A stretch of DNA of 64,000 nt, from NCBI RefSeq assembly GCF_003314995.1, contig NZ_QNRH01000004.1:124001-188000 (forward strand). Direction: 5' to 3'. The first letter of the stretch is position 1. The number at the start of each line of letters is the position of its first letter. The notes under the pieces are model-generated. The model saw only the letters and a list, made by a program, of their open reading frames with translations. It made no database searches and was not told where the DNA came from. The position numbers were made by a program, and so were the translations under genes. This DNA comes from Pseudochrobactrum asaccharolyticum (GTDB taxonomy: Bacteria > Pseudomonadota > Alphaproteobacteria > Rhizobiales > Rhizobiaceae). Below, one piece after another: positions 25,112 to 34,772 of this stretch.

Positions 25112-26089
25112 TTAAAAACGATCTCTGTCATGCGGCTCATTATAGTTTAATTTCGGGCCTGAAGGTACTACGCCGGTCGGATTGATGGTTTTATGGCTCA
25201 TGTAATAATGATTTTTGATATGAGTAAAGTTAACCGTGCCGGATATACCTTCCATCTGATAGAGCTCGCGCACATAATTTGAGATGTTTGGATAGTCCGC
25301 AATGCGGGCTTTGTTGCATTTGAAGTGCCCGACATAGACCGGATCAAAGCGGATCAGCGTGGTAAACAGGCGCCAGTCTGCCTCTGTGAGGCGGGTACCG
25401 GCCAGATAGCGTTGCTTGCTAAGAATGTCTTCGATCTTATCCAGAGCATCGAATACATTGTTATAGGCTTCTTCATAGGCATCCTGTGCAGTGGCAAAAC
25501 CTGCACGGTAAACGCCATTATTGATGTTCGGATAGATAAAATCATTCAGCGCATCAATTTCACTGCGTAGTTCTGCCGGATAGAAATCCAGTGATGCATC
25601 GCCGAATTCATTGAAGGCAGTATTGAGCATGCGAATGATCTCGGCAGATTCATTGGAGACAATCGTCTGCTGCTGCTTGTCCCATAAAACCGGTACAGTC
25701 ACACGGCCGGAATAATGCGGGTCGGCGCGGGTGTAGATTTCATAAAGGCGCTTGGCACCATAGAGGTGATCCGGTGTGGCGCCGTCTTTACCGGTTAATG
25801 TCCAGCCTTCTTCGGCCATCAGATAATCAACAACAGAAACGCTGATGACATCTTCCAGCTTTTTCAAAGCGCGGAAAATCAGTGTGCGGTGTGCCCACGG
25901 ACAGGCGAGGGAGACATAGAGATGATAGCGTCCGGCTTCAGCCTTAAAGCCACCGGTGCCACTTGGGCCTGCACTGCCGTCAGCGGTGACCCAGTTACGA
26001 AATTGCGATGCCGAGCGGACAAAGCGCCCATCGGTCGCTTTCGTATCATACCATTGGTCGTGCCATTTGCCGTCAACTAAAAGACCCAT
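25112..26089 (-). CDS. Xi-class glutathione transferase (glutathionyl-hydroquinone reductase)
   Basis: The 325-residue enzyme belongs to the Xi/omega-like GST group (YqjG, PcpF type). The catalytic cysteine C63 lies in LACPWAHRTL, and VSNESAEIIRML binds glutathione. The C-terminal helical domain carries LTEADWRLFTTLIRFDPVY. These enzymes remove glutathione from glutathionyl-hydroquinones, protecting quinone pools. The ATG follows AAGGAATATTTTC. It stands alone, divergent from a GNAT gene. Confidence 0.92.
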   Translation of the reverse strand: MGLLVDGKWHDQWYDTKATDGRFVRSASQFRNWVTADGSAGPSGTGGFKAEAGRYHLYVSLACPWAHRTLIFRALKKLEDVISVSVVDYLMAEEGWTLTGKDGATPDHLYGAKRLYEIYTRADPHYSGRVTVPVLWDKQQQTIVSNESAEIIRMLNTAFNEFGDASLDFYPAELRSEIDALNDFIYPNINNGVYRAGFATAQDAYEEAYNNVFDALDKIEDILSKQRYLAGTRLTEADWRLFTTLIRFDPVYVGHFKCNKARIADYPNISNYVRELYQMEGISGTVNFTHIKNHYYMSHKTINPTGVVPSGPKLNYNEPHDRDRF

Positions 26090-26492
26090 GAAAATATTCC
26101 TTATATTGGCCGCTTTAGACCGGATAGTTCACATCAACGACAGCGGCAGAAAGTTCTGAGCATTAATGTAGTACATAATGCCGGAAAGTCTCGTTTGATC
26201 TGAGTGTTTTTGCAGAACACGCTGTCCTGAAAACAGGACGATACTGCGTCTATGGTATTTTCATCATAGCTCTTTACGATGAAAAAGAATGATGCTAAGC
26301 AATCTTATCCGCATCAGTTTGCGGCACTTCACCTTTCAGGAGAACGGAATTGACAGGTCTGCAGTTCATCCGACGATGAGATTGTAAACGGTGCGCGGCA
26401 CCGGTGGACACCTGTTTGCGTTTTACGCCCTCTGACGGCGACAGAAGAACGCGAAAATTCTGAATTCAAAATCTCTGAAATTGTGATGTGCC
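26090..26492. other. Divergent region between GST and GNAT genes
   Basis: 403 bases with no supported gene. It has a GTCCTG-AAAA-CAGGAC palindrome (26224-26239) that could be an operator, and a ten-codon frame behind CAGGAG near 26350. Confidence 0.4.
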
Positions 26493-27017
26493 ATGTTGCA
26501 GTCTGAATTGACCTACGTGCAGGAAACCTGCGCCCACGATGCGGAAATCGAAGAAATTAATGCGCTTGCTTTTGGTCCGGGCAGATTTGTCCGTGCTGCT
26601 GCACGTATCCGTGAGGGTGGGGCGCATGATCGCGATTTGTCTTTTGTGGCACTCCATGGCGGACGGCTGATCGGCTCTATCAGAATGACACCGATTGCAA
26701 TCGGCACCACACCGGCCTTGCTGCTGGGGCCTTTGGTTGTGCGCGATGGCTGGAAAAGCCGCGGCATTGGCCGGATTTTGATGAACCAGTCGATGGAAGC
26801 CTCAGCAAAAGCCGGACACCGGCTGAGCCTGTTGGTCGGTGATGCCCCTTATTATAATAAGTTTGGCTTTGTTAAAGTGGACGCCAATAAGGTGATTATG
26901 CCTGCGCCGGTTAATCCGGAGAGATTGCTGGCTTGTATCTTGCCGGGTGCCGCGCATTTGACAGGGCCGGAGTTGCAAGAGCTGGCGGGGCAGGTCAGAC
27001 ATCTCAATCAGCTTTAG
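26493..27017 (+). CDS. GNAT-family N-acetyltransferase (YhbS-like)
   Basis: The 174-residue protein has a GNAT fold with the acetyl-CoA P-loop motif near RDGWKSRGIGRILMNQ and the PYYNKFGF segment of YhbS-type enzymes. Substrate unknown. No strong ribosome site precedes the ATG. It ends at a strong terminator. Confidence 0.85.
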   Translation: MLQSELTYVQETCAHDAEIEEINALAFGPGRFVRAAARIREGGAHDRDLSFVALHGGRLIGSIRMTPIAIGTTPALLLGPLVVRDGWKSRGIGRILMNQSMEASAKAGHRLSLLVGDAPYYNKFGFVKVDANKVIMPAPVNPERLLACILPGAAHLTGPELQELAGQVRHLNQL

Positions 27018-27027
27018 TCTTAAAAAT

Positions 27028-27066
27028 AAGGCGGTTTCAGATTACTGAAACCGCCTTTTCATTTTT
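27028..27066. terminator. Bidirectional terminator between GNAT gene and MoxR operon
   Basis: A 13-bp perfect stem (27028-27040 with 27045-27057) with an ATTA loop is followed by TTTCATTTTT on the plus strand. Confidence 0.88.
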
Positions 27067-29155
27067 AACGCCCTTCACGATACCACGTCCCGCCGAGAAT
27101 GAGCAGTAATGCTGCCAAGGCCAGCAGGCTGGTGAAAAGCGGAATGCGATGCACCGCTACCAGACTTGTATCCTGTGTCGGTTTGAAGCCCAGCATATCA
27201 GCAGGGCTTTGCGTTTGTGCGCGGTTCATCAGAGTGACATCCGGTATGGTGATGGTCGTTTGCTGGGCTGTTTCCCGCAAGCGCATAATATTGCCGCCGC
27301 TGGCCTGTGCTACCGGTTGCAGTTTCTGCGTGGTGGAAATGCTGTCGCGCAATTCCGGTGTATCCACATTGCCGACATGGGCAAGAACGGAATAATCACC
27401 ATTCTCAATTTTATAGAGCCCTTGTTCACTGACCGGCAATTGCGCGGTGAACTGACCGGCGACAGATTGCGTCAGTGGTACGTCAAGCACTTTACCTGAT
27501 GGTGTTGTGACTTTGGCAGCAGGTACCTTATCACTCATCGTCTGGCGGGTAATGTCCAGCCGGTCGGAAGTCCCCTTGGCGGTCAGAGCTTCTTCTTCCA
27601 GTTCCGGTTCCTGCATCAGCCAATGCGCCATACGGCGATAGAGCGATGCATAGGGGCCGCCACCTTCAAAATCGCGCGCCCAGAGCCAGCCCTGATCAGA
27701 GAGCAGCATGCCAACGCGGCCTTTGCCTTGATGGCCAAGTACCATCAATGGTTTGTTGTCAGGGCCTTGCATCACGGTTTCGCCCTGCGGTGTATTAATA
27801 TCGATAGAGCGGAACCAACGACTCCATTGCGGTGGTTCCTGCTCGCTGCCTTCAAGACCTCGTGTCACAGGATGACGTTTACCTGATTCAGTCAGACGCG
27901 GATAAAAGCCTTTTTCCGTGACAGTACCGGTTGGCAAGGCAGGCAAAACACTGAGCAGCGGCGTGCGGGCGATGGACATGCTGTCCGCATATTCGGGGCC
28001 TGCCGCGATCAGCAGAGCGCCGCCATTCTGCACATATTGGGCAATGTAATCGTAATAGAGCAGCGGCAGCACATTGCGGTGCTGGTAGCGGTCGAAAATG
28101 ATCAGGTCGAAATCTTCAACCTTGTCGACGAATAATTCGCGTGTCGGAAAAACGATCAGTGATAATTCATTGATCGGCGTATCATCCTGTTTTTCCGGCG
28201 GACGCAGAATGGTGAAGTGCACGAGATCGACAGAGGTGTCGGATTTGAGCAGGTTGCGCCATGTGCGCTCACCATTATTCGGCTCACCGGAAACCAGCAG
28301 CACCCGCAGATTTTCGCGGATTGCATCTATCAGCGCAACAGCCTGATTATTGGCTGTGGTAACTTCACCCTCCAGCGGCTCTGTGGCGATTTCCACAATG
28401 TTGCGACCGGCATGGGGCAGGGTGATCTCGGTTTTAACATCCTGACCAACAGGTGTCGGAACTGTGGCAACCATTTCACCATTGATACGAATGGTAACCG
28501 TGGCTTGCGATGCATTTACGGGGATTTTACCGGCATCATCAACACGGAAAACCAGTTCTTGCGGTTTGCCACTCAGACCAAAGCGCGGCACGCGGATAAA
28601 GCGGATGTTGCGGTCAAATTCATCGCCTGTACCGGTAATCAGCCCGTGAACGGGAGCCTGGAGATTCAGCTCATCGGCTTTTGCAGGCACATCATGCACC
28701 TGACCATCGGTAATCATTACCGCGCCGCCGATCCGCGATGGCGGTACATCGCGCAGACCTTCGTTCAGTGCTGTAAACAGGCGGGTAGTATCGCGGTTTT
28801 CTGTACCAGCACCGGCTTCGATAATCCGTGTTTCAATATCCGGCTGGGCGCTGAGCTTTTGTTTTAAAGCTTCAAGCGCACTGTCAGTATCCTGTGTGCG
28901 ATTGCCCTGAGACTGACTGGCGCTGCGGTCAACCACAACGCCGACAATCGTTTTCAACGGTTCCCGTTGTTCGCGTGTTATTTCAGGATTGAACAAGGCC
29001 AATGCGAGGGCTGCAAAACCGGCGAGGCGCAACAGGCTGCCACGTTTGCGTAAGGCTAAACCTGCAAGCGTGATGAGCGCCAGCGGCACCAGACAGAGTG
29101 CCAGCCAGAGAGAAGATAGCAACGGGGAGAAGTTGAGGGAAAACAGGCTCATCAT
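27065..29155 (-). CDS. Membrane protein with vWA-like and glutamine-amidotransferase-like regions, fourth gene of MoxR operon
   Basis: This 696-residue protein has two N-terminal TM segments (about 12-32, 38-56), a vWA-like region beginning GVVVDRSASQSQ where the metal-site DxSxS form is seen, a long periplasmic middle part, and one C-terminal TM (about 672-690). Its homologue is the last gene of the rhizobial RL3499-RL3502 operon needed for cell shape and envelope integrity. The start ATG overlaps the previous stop by one base (TGATG). Biochemical role unknown. Confidence 0.8.
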   Translation of the reverse strand: MMSLFSLNFSPLLSSLWLALCLVPLALITLAGLALRKRGSLLRLAGFAALALALFNPEITREQREPLKTIVGVVVDRSASQSQGNRTQDTDSALEALKQKLSAQPDIETRIIEAGAGTENRDTTRLFTALNEGLRDVPPSRIGGAVMITDGQVHDVPAKADELNLQAPVHGLITGTGDEFDRNIRFIRVPRFGLSGKPQELVFRVDDAGKIPVNASQATVTIRINGEMVATVPTPVGQDVKTEITLPHAGRNIVEIATEPLEGEVTTANNQAVALIDAIRENLRVLLVSGEPNNGERTWRNLLKSDTSVDLVHFTILRPPEKQDDTPINELSLIVFPTRELFVDKVEDFDLIIFDRYQHRNVLPLLYYDYIAQYVQNGGALLIAAGPEYADSMSIARTPLLSVLPALPTGTVTEKGFYPRLTESGKRHPVTRGLEGSEQEPPQWSRWFRSIDINTPQGETVMQGPDNKPLMVLGHQGKGRVGMLLSDQGWLWARDFEGGGPYASLYRRMAHWLMQEPELEEEALTAKGTSDRLDITRQTMSDKVPAAKVTTPSGKVLDVPLTQSVAGQFTAQLPVSEQGLYKIENGDYSVLAHVGNVDTPELRDSISTTQKLQPVAQASGGNIMRLRETAQQTTITIPDVTLMNRAQTQSPADMLGFKPTQDTSLVAVHRIPLFTSLLALAALLLILGGTWYREGR

Positions 29156-32043
29156 CAATTCCCCAACCGTTCCAGCAAAGCGGGTACATGCACCTGATCT
29201 GCTTTATAATTACCGGTCAGCACATACATAACCATATTCACACCACCGCGCAGCGCATAGACCCGCTGCATCGGATCATTCGGTACTGTCGGATAAAGCG
29301 GCTGCCAGTTTTCATCCATCGCCCATGCGCCTGCGAGATCATTGGCGGTGATCAGGATCGGGCTGACACCATCCCCGTTGCGCACCGGCCTGTCAGCACT
29401 CTGCTCAGCGGTATCTGTGGTCTCAACGGGTGCCTCAGCCCAGAGCGGGCTGCCACGATAGCGACCGGGAAAATCGGGCATTAAGAAGAAGGTTTTGCTC
29501 AAAACATGATTATCCGCGACCGGTGCCAGCGGCGGAATATTCATCGCATCCAGCATTTCGCGCAGGCGCTCGGTGGCAGGGCTGCTGCCGCTCAGACCAC
29601 TCGTATTCCCTGAGAGCTGGTCGCGAGTGTCGAAAATGACTGTACCGCCTTGCTGCATATAAGCATCAATGCGCTGCAGAGCTTTTTCACTCGGAAACGG
29701 CGCTTTCTCATCCACCGGCCAATAGATCATCGGGTAAAAAGCCAGCTCATCCTTTTCCGGATCAACGCCAATTGGTGCACCGGGTTCCAGTGAGGTTTTG
29801 TCGGCAACAAACTGGTTGAGACCGCTCAGACCAATGCGGCTCAGATCATCTGTGGCTTTGTCTCCGGTCAGTACATAGGCCAGATGGGTAACATCAAGCA
29901 CATCAATCTTTGCCTGATCATCCGGTTTACTGTCATCTTTTACTGCTGTTTCCTGCGCCTGTACCGGTTGGACGGCGAAAGGTGAGGCAACAAATGCCGC
30001 TGACAAAACAAAAAGGATCAGCAGGGATTTGACTGTGCCGGAGGATTTTGACGTGAAACCGCGCAACCGGCGACCTGAAAACGTACCGCCAATCCACAAC
30101 ATCAGCAGACCATCAAGCGCCAGCAACAGAGCAGCCAATGCAAATAACGGGCCTTGCAGGTTGATGGTCTGGGCTCGTGTGGCCGGTACCATACTGACAT
30201 TGCTGGTCATATCTGGTTTGGACAGCGGGCTCAGAACTGTATCGCTGGTCATCAGGTTCAAAGCTTTATGCGCCTGCTCTGTGCCGTAAAGGCCGGGCGG
30301 ATTGAGAATTGAGCTTGCAGGGGTTTTGCCTTTTTCAATCACCAGCGGACGCGCGGCAACCGGCTGCCCTGCCAGATTGCCGACAGCATCGAGCAGGCGA
30401 TAGGCTGGCAGGGTAATTGTCTGATCAGTGCTACCCGCTGCACTTTGTGCGCCGGAGGTTTCCGTAATGCGGCGCAGCAGATCGACGAAGCCGCCGGAGA
30501 GCGGCAAACTCGACCAGCCGATATCCGGCGCGATATGAAACAGCACCAAACGACCGGTGCCACGGTTCTCACCGGTAATCAGTGGTGTACCATCCGCCAG
30601 ATTAAGCCAGCTTTTCTGCATCAGATCCGGTGATGGTTCTGCCAGCACTTGCCGCAGCACAGTCACATCATCGGGGAGCTGGATATTGCGGAACGGGCTG
30701 TTTTCCGGTGCGGGAGCAATGGATTGCGGTGTTGACCACGACAATGTGCCGCCAAGATTACGCTGGCCGCTGCGCAATTGCACAGGCAGCAGCGGATCAC
30801 GTTTATTATTCTGATCGCCGCTTTGCGCTGCCGCCAGACGCGGCCCCGCAAAACGCAGCAATGTGCCGCCTTCATCTACCCATTTCAATAGTTTGGTGGT
30901 CGCGCCTTCCGGCAGACGTCCGATATCAGACAAGATGATGACGGATGGTTTCTTTTCCAGAAGACTGTCCACGGACTGAGCCAGATCGCGGTCATTAGCG
31001 CTGATCAGGTCGGCAAAGGGTGCCATGGCTGAAGAAATATAATGCAGCGGCGACAGCAGTGAATGTGCCTTATCCGCATTGCCGGCATCGAGCAGGCCGA
31101 CACGGCGGCGGCGATTATTATCATCCAGCAACCATGTTGCAGCGGCGTGGCGCATCTGATCTGCACGCACCATGGCAATATCATTGCGCAGCTCAACCGG
31201 TATGATCAGTTGCGCTGTTGCCTTGTCAGCATTTTCTGCAAATTCCGCTTGGGTCTGTGCCAATACGCGCCCTTGATTATCATAGGCGCTGATCCGGGCT
31301 CGCACAGCTTTACGATCATCAGACGGGCGCAACAGACTGACGGTCAAAGCATCCTGCTGATTGGAGACGCCCTGAATGGCATAAAGCGGCAGGCTTTCAG
31401 GCATGATCAGTTGCACGGAAACCGCCTGAACCTTATCCAGCGCAGCAAAAGCCTGTTTGTCCTGAGCGCTTTCCAGTCCGTCATTCAGATAAAATATGCG
31501 GGCTTCCGGTGTGTTTTTCAGAGCAGTGCTCAGGCGCTCCGCTGTAGCAAGACGCTCAACGGGGACGGGGCGTGGTTCCAATGCTTGCAGACGTTCCAGT
31601 GCTTGTGCAGCGGTAAACGGCCCGCTTGCAGCATTTTGCGGTTCAGCTGTGGCAGTCAAAAAGACTGGCGCGTCATTTTTCTCTGCATTGGCGATCAGCC
31701 ATTGTGCCTGATTTTCAAATTCTGCCCAATGCGGTGCCGAAGCCCAGCCATTATCAATCATAATGACAACCGGCTGTGTGCCGGTGAAAGTAACAGGCTG
31801 TGGTTTCCAGACAGGGCCTGCAACAGCGAAAATGACGAGTGCTGCCAGCAGCAGGCGCAGTGCCGTCAGCCACCACGGGCTTTTGCTGGCTTCCTGATCG
31901 TGGCGGGCAATTTTTGCTAGAATAGCCAGCGGCGGAAATGGTTCCTGCGCCGGTTTTGGCGGCGTTGCCCGCAACAGCCACCAGATAACGGGTAAAGTCG
32001 CCAGACCGGCAAGCAGCCACGGGGCAGTGAAAATCAGCGGCAT
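29155..32043 (-). CDS. BatA/DUF4159-domain membrane protein, third gene of MoxR operon
   Basis: This 962-residue protein starts with a BatA-type N-terminal membrane domain (TMs about 6-24 and 58-78), a large middle part with vWA-like folds, two more TMs (about 632-653, 668-690) and a C-terminal DUF4159 domain (about 715-955, with MIYWPVDEKAPFPSEKALQRI). Such proteins are partners of MoxR ATPases and DUF58 proteins. The ATG directly abuts the DUF58 stop. It probably forms an inner-membrane complex with the 696-residue protein. Confidence 0.85.
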   Translation of the reverse strand: MPLIFTAPWLLAGLATLPVIWWLLRATPPKPAQEPFPPLAILAKIARHDQEASKSPWWLTALRLLLAALVIFAVAGPVWKPQPVTFTGTQPVVIMIDNGWASAPHWAEFENQAQWLIANAEKNDAPVFLTATAEPQNAASGPFTAAQALERLQALEPRPVPVERLATAERLSTALKNTPEARIFYLNDGLESAQDKQAFAALDKVQAVSVQLIMPESLPLYAIQGVSNQQDALTVSLLRPSDDRKAVRARISAYDNQGRVLAQTQAEFAENADKATAQLIIPVELRNDIAMVRADQMRHAAATWLLDDNNRRRRVGLLDAGNADKAHSLLSPLHYISSAMAPFADLISANDRDLAQSVDSLLEKKPSVIILSDIGRLPEGATTKLLKWVDEGGTLLRFAGPRLAAAQSGDQNNKRDPLLPVQLRSGQRNLGGTLSWSTPQSIAPAPENSPFRNIQLPDDVTVLRQVLAEPSPDLMQKSWLNLADGTPLITGENRGTGRLVLFHIAPDIGWSSLPLSGGFVDLLRRITETSGAQSAAGSTDQTITLPAYRLLDAVGNLAGQPVAARPLVIEKGKTPASSILNPPGLYGTEQAHKALNLMTSDTVLSPLSKPDMTSNVSMVPATRAQTINLQGPLFALAALLLALDGLLMLWIGGTFSGRRLRGFTSKSSGTVKSLLILFVLSAAFVASPFAVQPVQAQETAVKDDSKPDDQAKIDVLDVTHLAYVLTGDKATDDLSRIGLSGLNQFVADKTSLEPGAPIGVDPEKDELAFYPMIYWPVDEKAPFPSEKALQRIDAYMQQGGTVIFDTRDQLSGNTSGLSGSSPATERLREMLDAMNIPPLAPVADNHVLSKTFFLMPDFPGRYRGSPLWAEAPVETTDTAEQSADRPVRNGDGVSPILITANDLAGAWAMDENWQPLYPTVPNDPMQRVYALRGGVNMVMYVLTGNYKADQVHVPALLERLGN

Positions 32044-32958
32044 TTAAAACGCGCCTCCGGATGCGGTGTGAGACTGCGCCAAAAAGCCATGCAATGTCGT
32101 GAGCGCCTGTGCGGCCGGTTTGTCGGTAGAGCTGGTGATAAAGCTCCAGCCAAATTTTGTGCAGGTCTCACGTAAAAAATTGCGCTGTGCCTGATAGAGC
32201 CTGCGATATTCTTCCGCATAGGTCTGCGCCTGACCGGCGATCAGAACCGCTCCGCTGACCGGATCACGAAATTCTGTGCGGCCTGCAAAAGGAAAATCCG
32301 CCTCGGCAGGATCAGCAACGGCGATAAGATGAGCGCGGATACCACGCCTCGCAATTTGATCCAGCTTGGCACTCAGGATATCTGCCGGTTGCAGAAAATC
32401 GCTGATCAGCACCAGTTCGTTAAAACGCTGCAAAGATTGCAGATCAGGCTCTGCGGAGACAGTCTTTTGTTGCAGCAATGCAGTTGCCAGCCGCTCAGCG
32501 CCGTTACGGGCAAGCAATGGCGGCATAATTTCCGGATAGGCGATGCGTTCACCGGAGCGGCTGAACAATTCGGCCAGCGCTAAAGTCAGCACCAATGCAC
32601 GGTGTTGTTTGGAAACCGGACTGAAACGGGACTGATAAAGCATGGACGGCGAAGGATCGCACCACAGCCAGATCGTATGCGCCGTTTCCCATTCGCGGTC
32701 ACGCATATAGGTATGATCATCACGGGCAGAGCGCCGCCAGTCAATGCGCGAGAGCATATCGCCCTGTGCATATGGGCGGAACTGCCAGAAATTATCGCCG
32801 GTACCGCGTTTGCGTCTGCCATGCCAGCCATTGATCACAGAACCGGCAATGTGACGTGCCTGTGTGATCAGATCCGGCATCAGTGCCGCCTGCTGACGGG
32901 AAGGGCTAAGCAGGTCAATGGCCTGTTCCGGACTGGTTATGGTACCGATTGCAGCCAT
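32044..32958 (-). CDS. DUF58 domain protein (MoxR partner)
   Basis: The 304-residue protein carries the DUF58 core: the pattern GTGDNFWQFRPYAQGDMLSR followed by IDWRRSARDD, in which the R/D positions are conserved. DUF58 proteins have a vWA-like fold and are nearly always encoded beside MoxR ATPases. Its ATG overlaps the moxR stop by one base, implying tight coupling. Confidence 0.9.
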   Translation of the reverse strand: MAAIGTITSPEQAIDLLSPSRQQAALMPDLITQARHIAGSVINGWHGRRKRGTGDNFWQFRPYAQGDMLSRIDWRRSARDDHTYMRDREWETAHTIWLWCDPSPSMLYQSRFSPVSKQHRALVLTLALAELFSRSGERIAYPEIMPPLLARNGAERLATALLQQKTVSAEPDLQSLQRFNELVLISDFLQPADILSAKLDQIARRGIRAHLIAVADPAEADFPFAGRTEFRDPVSGAVLIAGQAQTYAEEYRRLYQAQRNFLRETCTKFGWSFITSSTDKPAAQALTTLHGFLAQSHTASGGAF

Positions 32959-33962
32959 TAATTGAGAGCCTGTGTCAGTTTGGCAATCACATCACGCACG
33001 CTCACGCCATCGGCACGCGCTGCAAAATTTAGCGCCATACGATGCTGGAGAACCGGCTCGGCCAGCGCTTTCACATCATCAACAGATGGCGCAAGGCGGC
33101 CTTCATAAAGTGCACGGGCGCGGGTGCAGAGCATCAATGCCTGTCCGGCGCGCGGACCCGGCCCCCAGCTGATGTGATTTTTCGCATGGATGTTATGCGC
33201 ATCAGGGCGGGCAGAACGTACCAGTTTGAGGATCGCTTCAAGCACGGTTTCCGGCACCGGCATCTGACGGATCAGCTGCTGGATTTCCTGCAAGCGGGCA
33301 GCTTCGATCACTTTGACCGGTCGTGCCTGTGCTGTGCCGGTAGTGTTGAGCAGCACGGCGCGTTCGGCTTCCAAATCAGGATAATCCAGATCGATCTGCA
33401 TCAGAAAACGGTCAAGCTGTGCTTCCGGCAGCGGGTAGGTGCCTTCCTGTTCCAGCGGGTTTTGCGTTGCCAGCACATGGAACGGATTTGGCAGATCGTG
33501 GCGCTGACCGGCGACACTGACATGATATTCCTGCATTGCCTGCAACAATGCAGACTGGGTGCGCGGTGAGGCACGGTTGATTTCGTCAGCCATCAGCAAC
33601 TGGGCAAAAACCGGCCCTTTAATATAGCGGAAGGAGCGGCGGCCATCGCTGTCCTGATCCATCACTTCCGAACCGATAATATCAGACGGCATCAGATCCG
33701 GTGTAAATTGGATGCGCTTTTCATCAAGACCGAGAACAGTGCCAAGCGTTTCCACCAAACGTGTTTTTGCCAGACCCGGCACACCGACCAGCAAGGCATG
33801 ACCACCGGCAAGCAATGCGACCAGCGTATTCTCAACGGCCTGTTGCTGACCATAGATGACCTGCCCGATTTGTTCGCGTATCCGGTTGATATCACTGACA
33901 GCCTGATCGGCAGCCTGTATTACGGCCTCAGGATCTATGTTCGGCGCAGTGGTAAAATTCAT
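32958..33962 (-). CDS. MoxR-family AAA+ ATPase
   Basis: The 334-residue ATPase has Walker A GVPGLAKT (60-67), Walker B LLMADEINRASP, sensor region ATQNPLEQEGTYPLPEAQLDR and a C-terminal lid domain. MoxR proteins act as chaperone-like ATPases that mature or load metal cofactors or assemble complexes through vWA partners. It is first of a four-gene operon (moxR-DUF58-DUF4159-membrane protein). The ATG follows AGAGGACATT. Confidence 0.93.
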   Translation of the reverse strand: MNFTTAPNIDPEAVIQAADQAVSDINRIREQIGQVIYGQQQAVENTLVALLAGGHALLVGVPGLAKTRLVETLGTVLGLDEKRIQFTPDLMPSDIIGSEVMDQDSDGRRSFRYIKGPVFAQLLMADEINRASPRTQSALLQAMQEYHVSVAGQRHDLPNPFHVLATQNPLEQEGTYPLPEAQLDRFLMQIDLDYPDLEAERAVLLNTTGTAQARPVKVIEAARLQEIQQLIRQMPVPETVLEAILKLVRSARPDAHNIHAKNHISWGPGPRAGQALMLCTRARALYEGRLAPSVDDVKALAEPVLQHRMALNFAARADGVSVRDVIAKLTQALN

Positions 33963-34114
33963 AATGTCCTCTTAATTCCTGAACAGATGCTTTATCCGGA
34001 TTACTTGAATCATCGGGCAAGACTATGTCATGCTGATGGAAGCGTAAATGGTATCGGTCTGTTTAATCGCACATGCATCCGGCGATTAGGCACAGCTCTT
34101 AACAGGAAACTGAA

Positions 34115-34768
34115 ATGAACAGCGGCAATATGACGGAAACAAACAAGAATGCCGGTGTTGTTGCTAAAGGGATTGCCGCTGATTCAGGTGGTCTGGATGC
34201 GCTGATGCGTCGTGCTGCCAACCAGCTTGGAGAGGGCAAAGAGAATAAGGGATTGCCGCCGGTGGAGCGCTGGGAACCGGATTTTTGCGGTGAGCTGGAT
34301 ATGGAAATCAAGGCCGACGGCACATGGTTCTATATGGGCACACCGATTGGCCGTCCGGCGCTGGTGCGTTTGTTTTCCACGGTGCTGCGCAAAGATGCAG
34401 ATGGCAAAACCTATCTGGTGACACCGGTTGAAAAGATCGCCATCCGTGTAGAGGATGCACATTTCAATGCCGTTGAGATGCACGTTTCCGGTGAGGGGGA
34501 CGCACAGGTTCTGACTTTCCGTACTAATGTCGGTGATGTTGTGAAGGCCGATGCAGAACATCCGCTGCGTTTTGTGATTGATGATGAAACTGGCGGATTG
34601 AAACCCTATATATTGGTCAGAGGACGTCTTGAGGCGCTGGTCAGCCGTGCTGTGATGTATGATCTGGTAGCCCTTGGTGAAGAGTTGCTGATCGACGGGC
34701 AGCTAATGTTTGCCTTGCGCTCAAGCGGGCAGTTATTTCCGGTAATGGCAGCTGAAAACTTACAGTGA
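34115..34768 (+). CDS. DUF1285 family protein
   Basis: The 217-residue protein contains the DUF1285 domain: GLPPVERWEPDFCGELDMEI, then DGTWFYMGTPIGRPALVRLF, a compact beta-rich fold. Function unknown. It opens a three-gene set with a NUDIX enzyme and cca, divergent from the MoxR operon, an arrangement common in Rhizobiales. The start has AGGAAACTGA upstream; ATG 34130 is an alternative. Confidence 0.85.
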   Translation: MNSGNMTETNKNAGVVAKGIAADSGGLDALMRRAANQLGEGKENKGLPPVERWEPDFCGELDMEIKADGTWFYMGTPIGRPALVRLFSTVLRKDADGKTYLVTPVEKIAIRVEDAHFNAVEMHVSGEGDAQVLTFRTNVGDVVKADAEHPLRFVIDDETGGLKPYILVRGRLEALVSRAVMYDLVALGEELLIDGQLMFALRSSGQLFPVMAAENLQ

Positions 34769-34772
34769 TAAG

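Noticed and set aside
26224-26239. GTCCTG-AAAA-CAGGAC palindrome as an operator
   Set aside because: Six-base arms are too short to assign to a regulator without a genome-wide search.
31063-31920. 285-codon plus-strand frame opposite the DUF4159 gene
   Set aside because: Antisense to the MoxR operon; Cys-rich low-quality protein.
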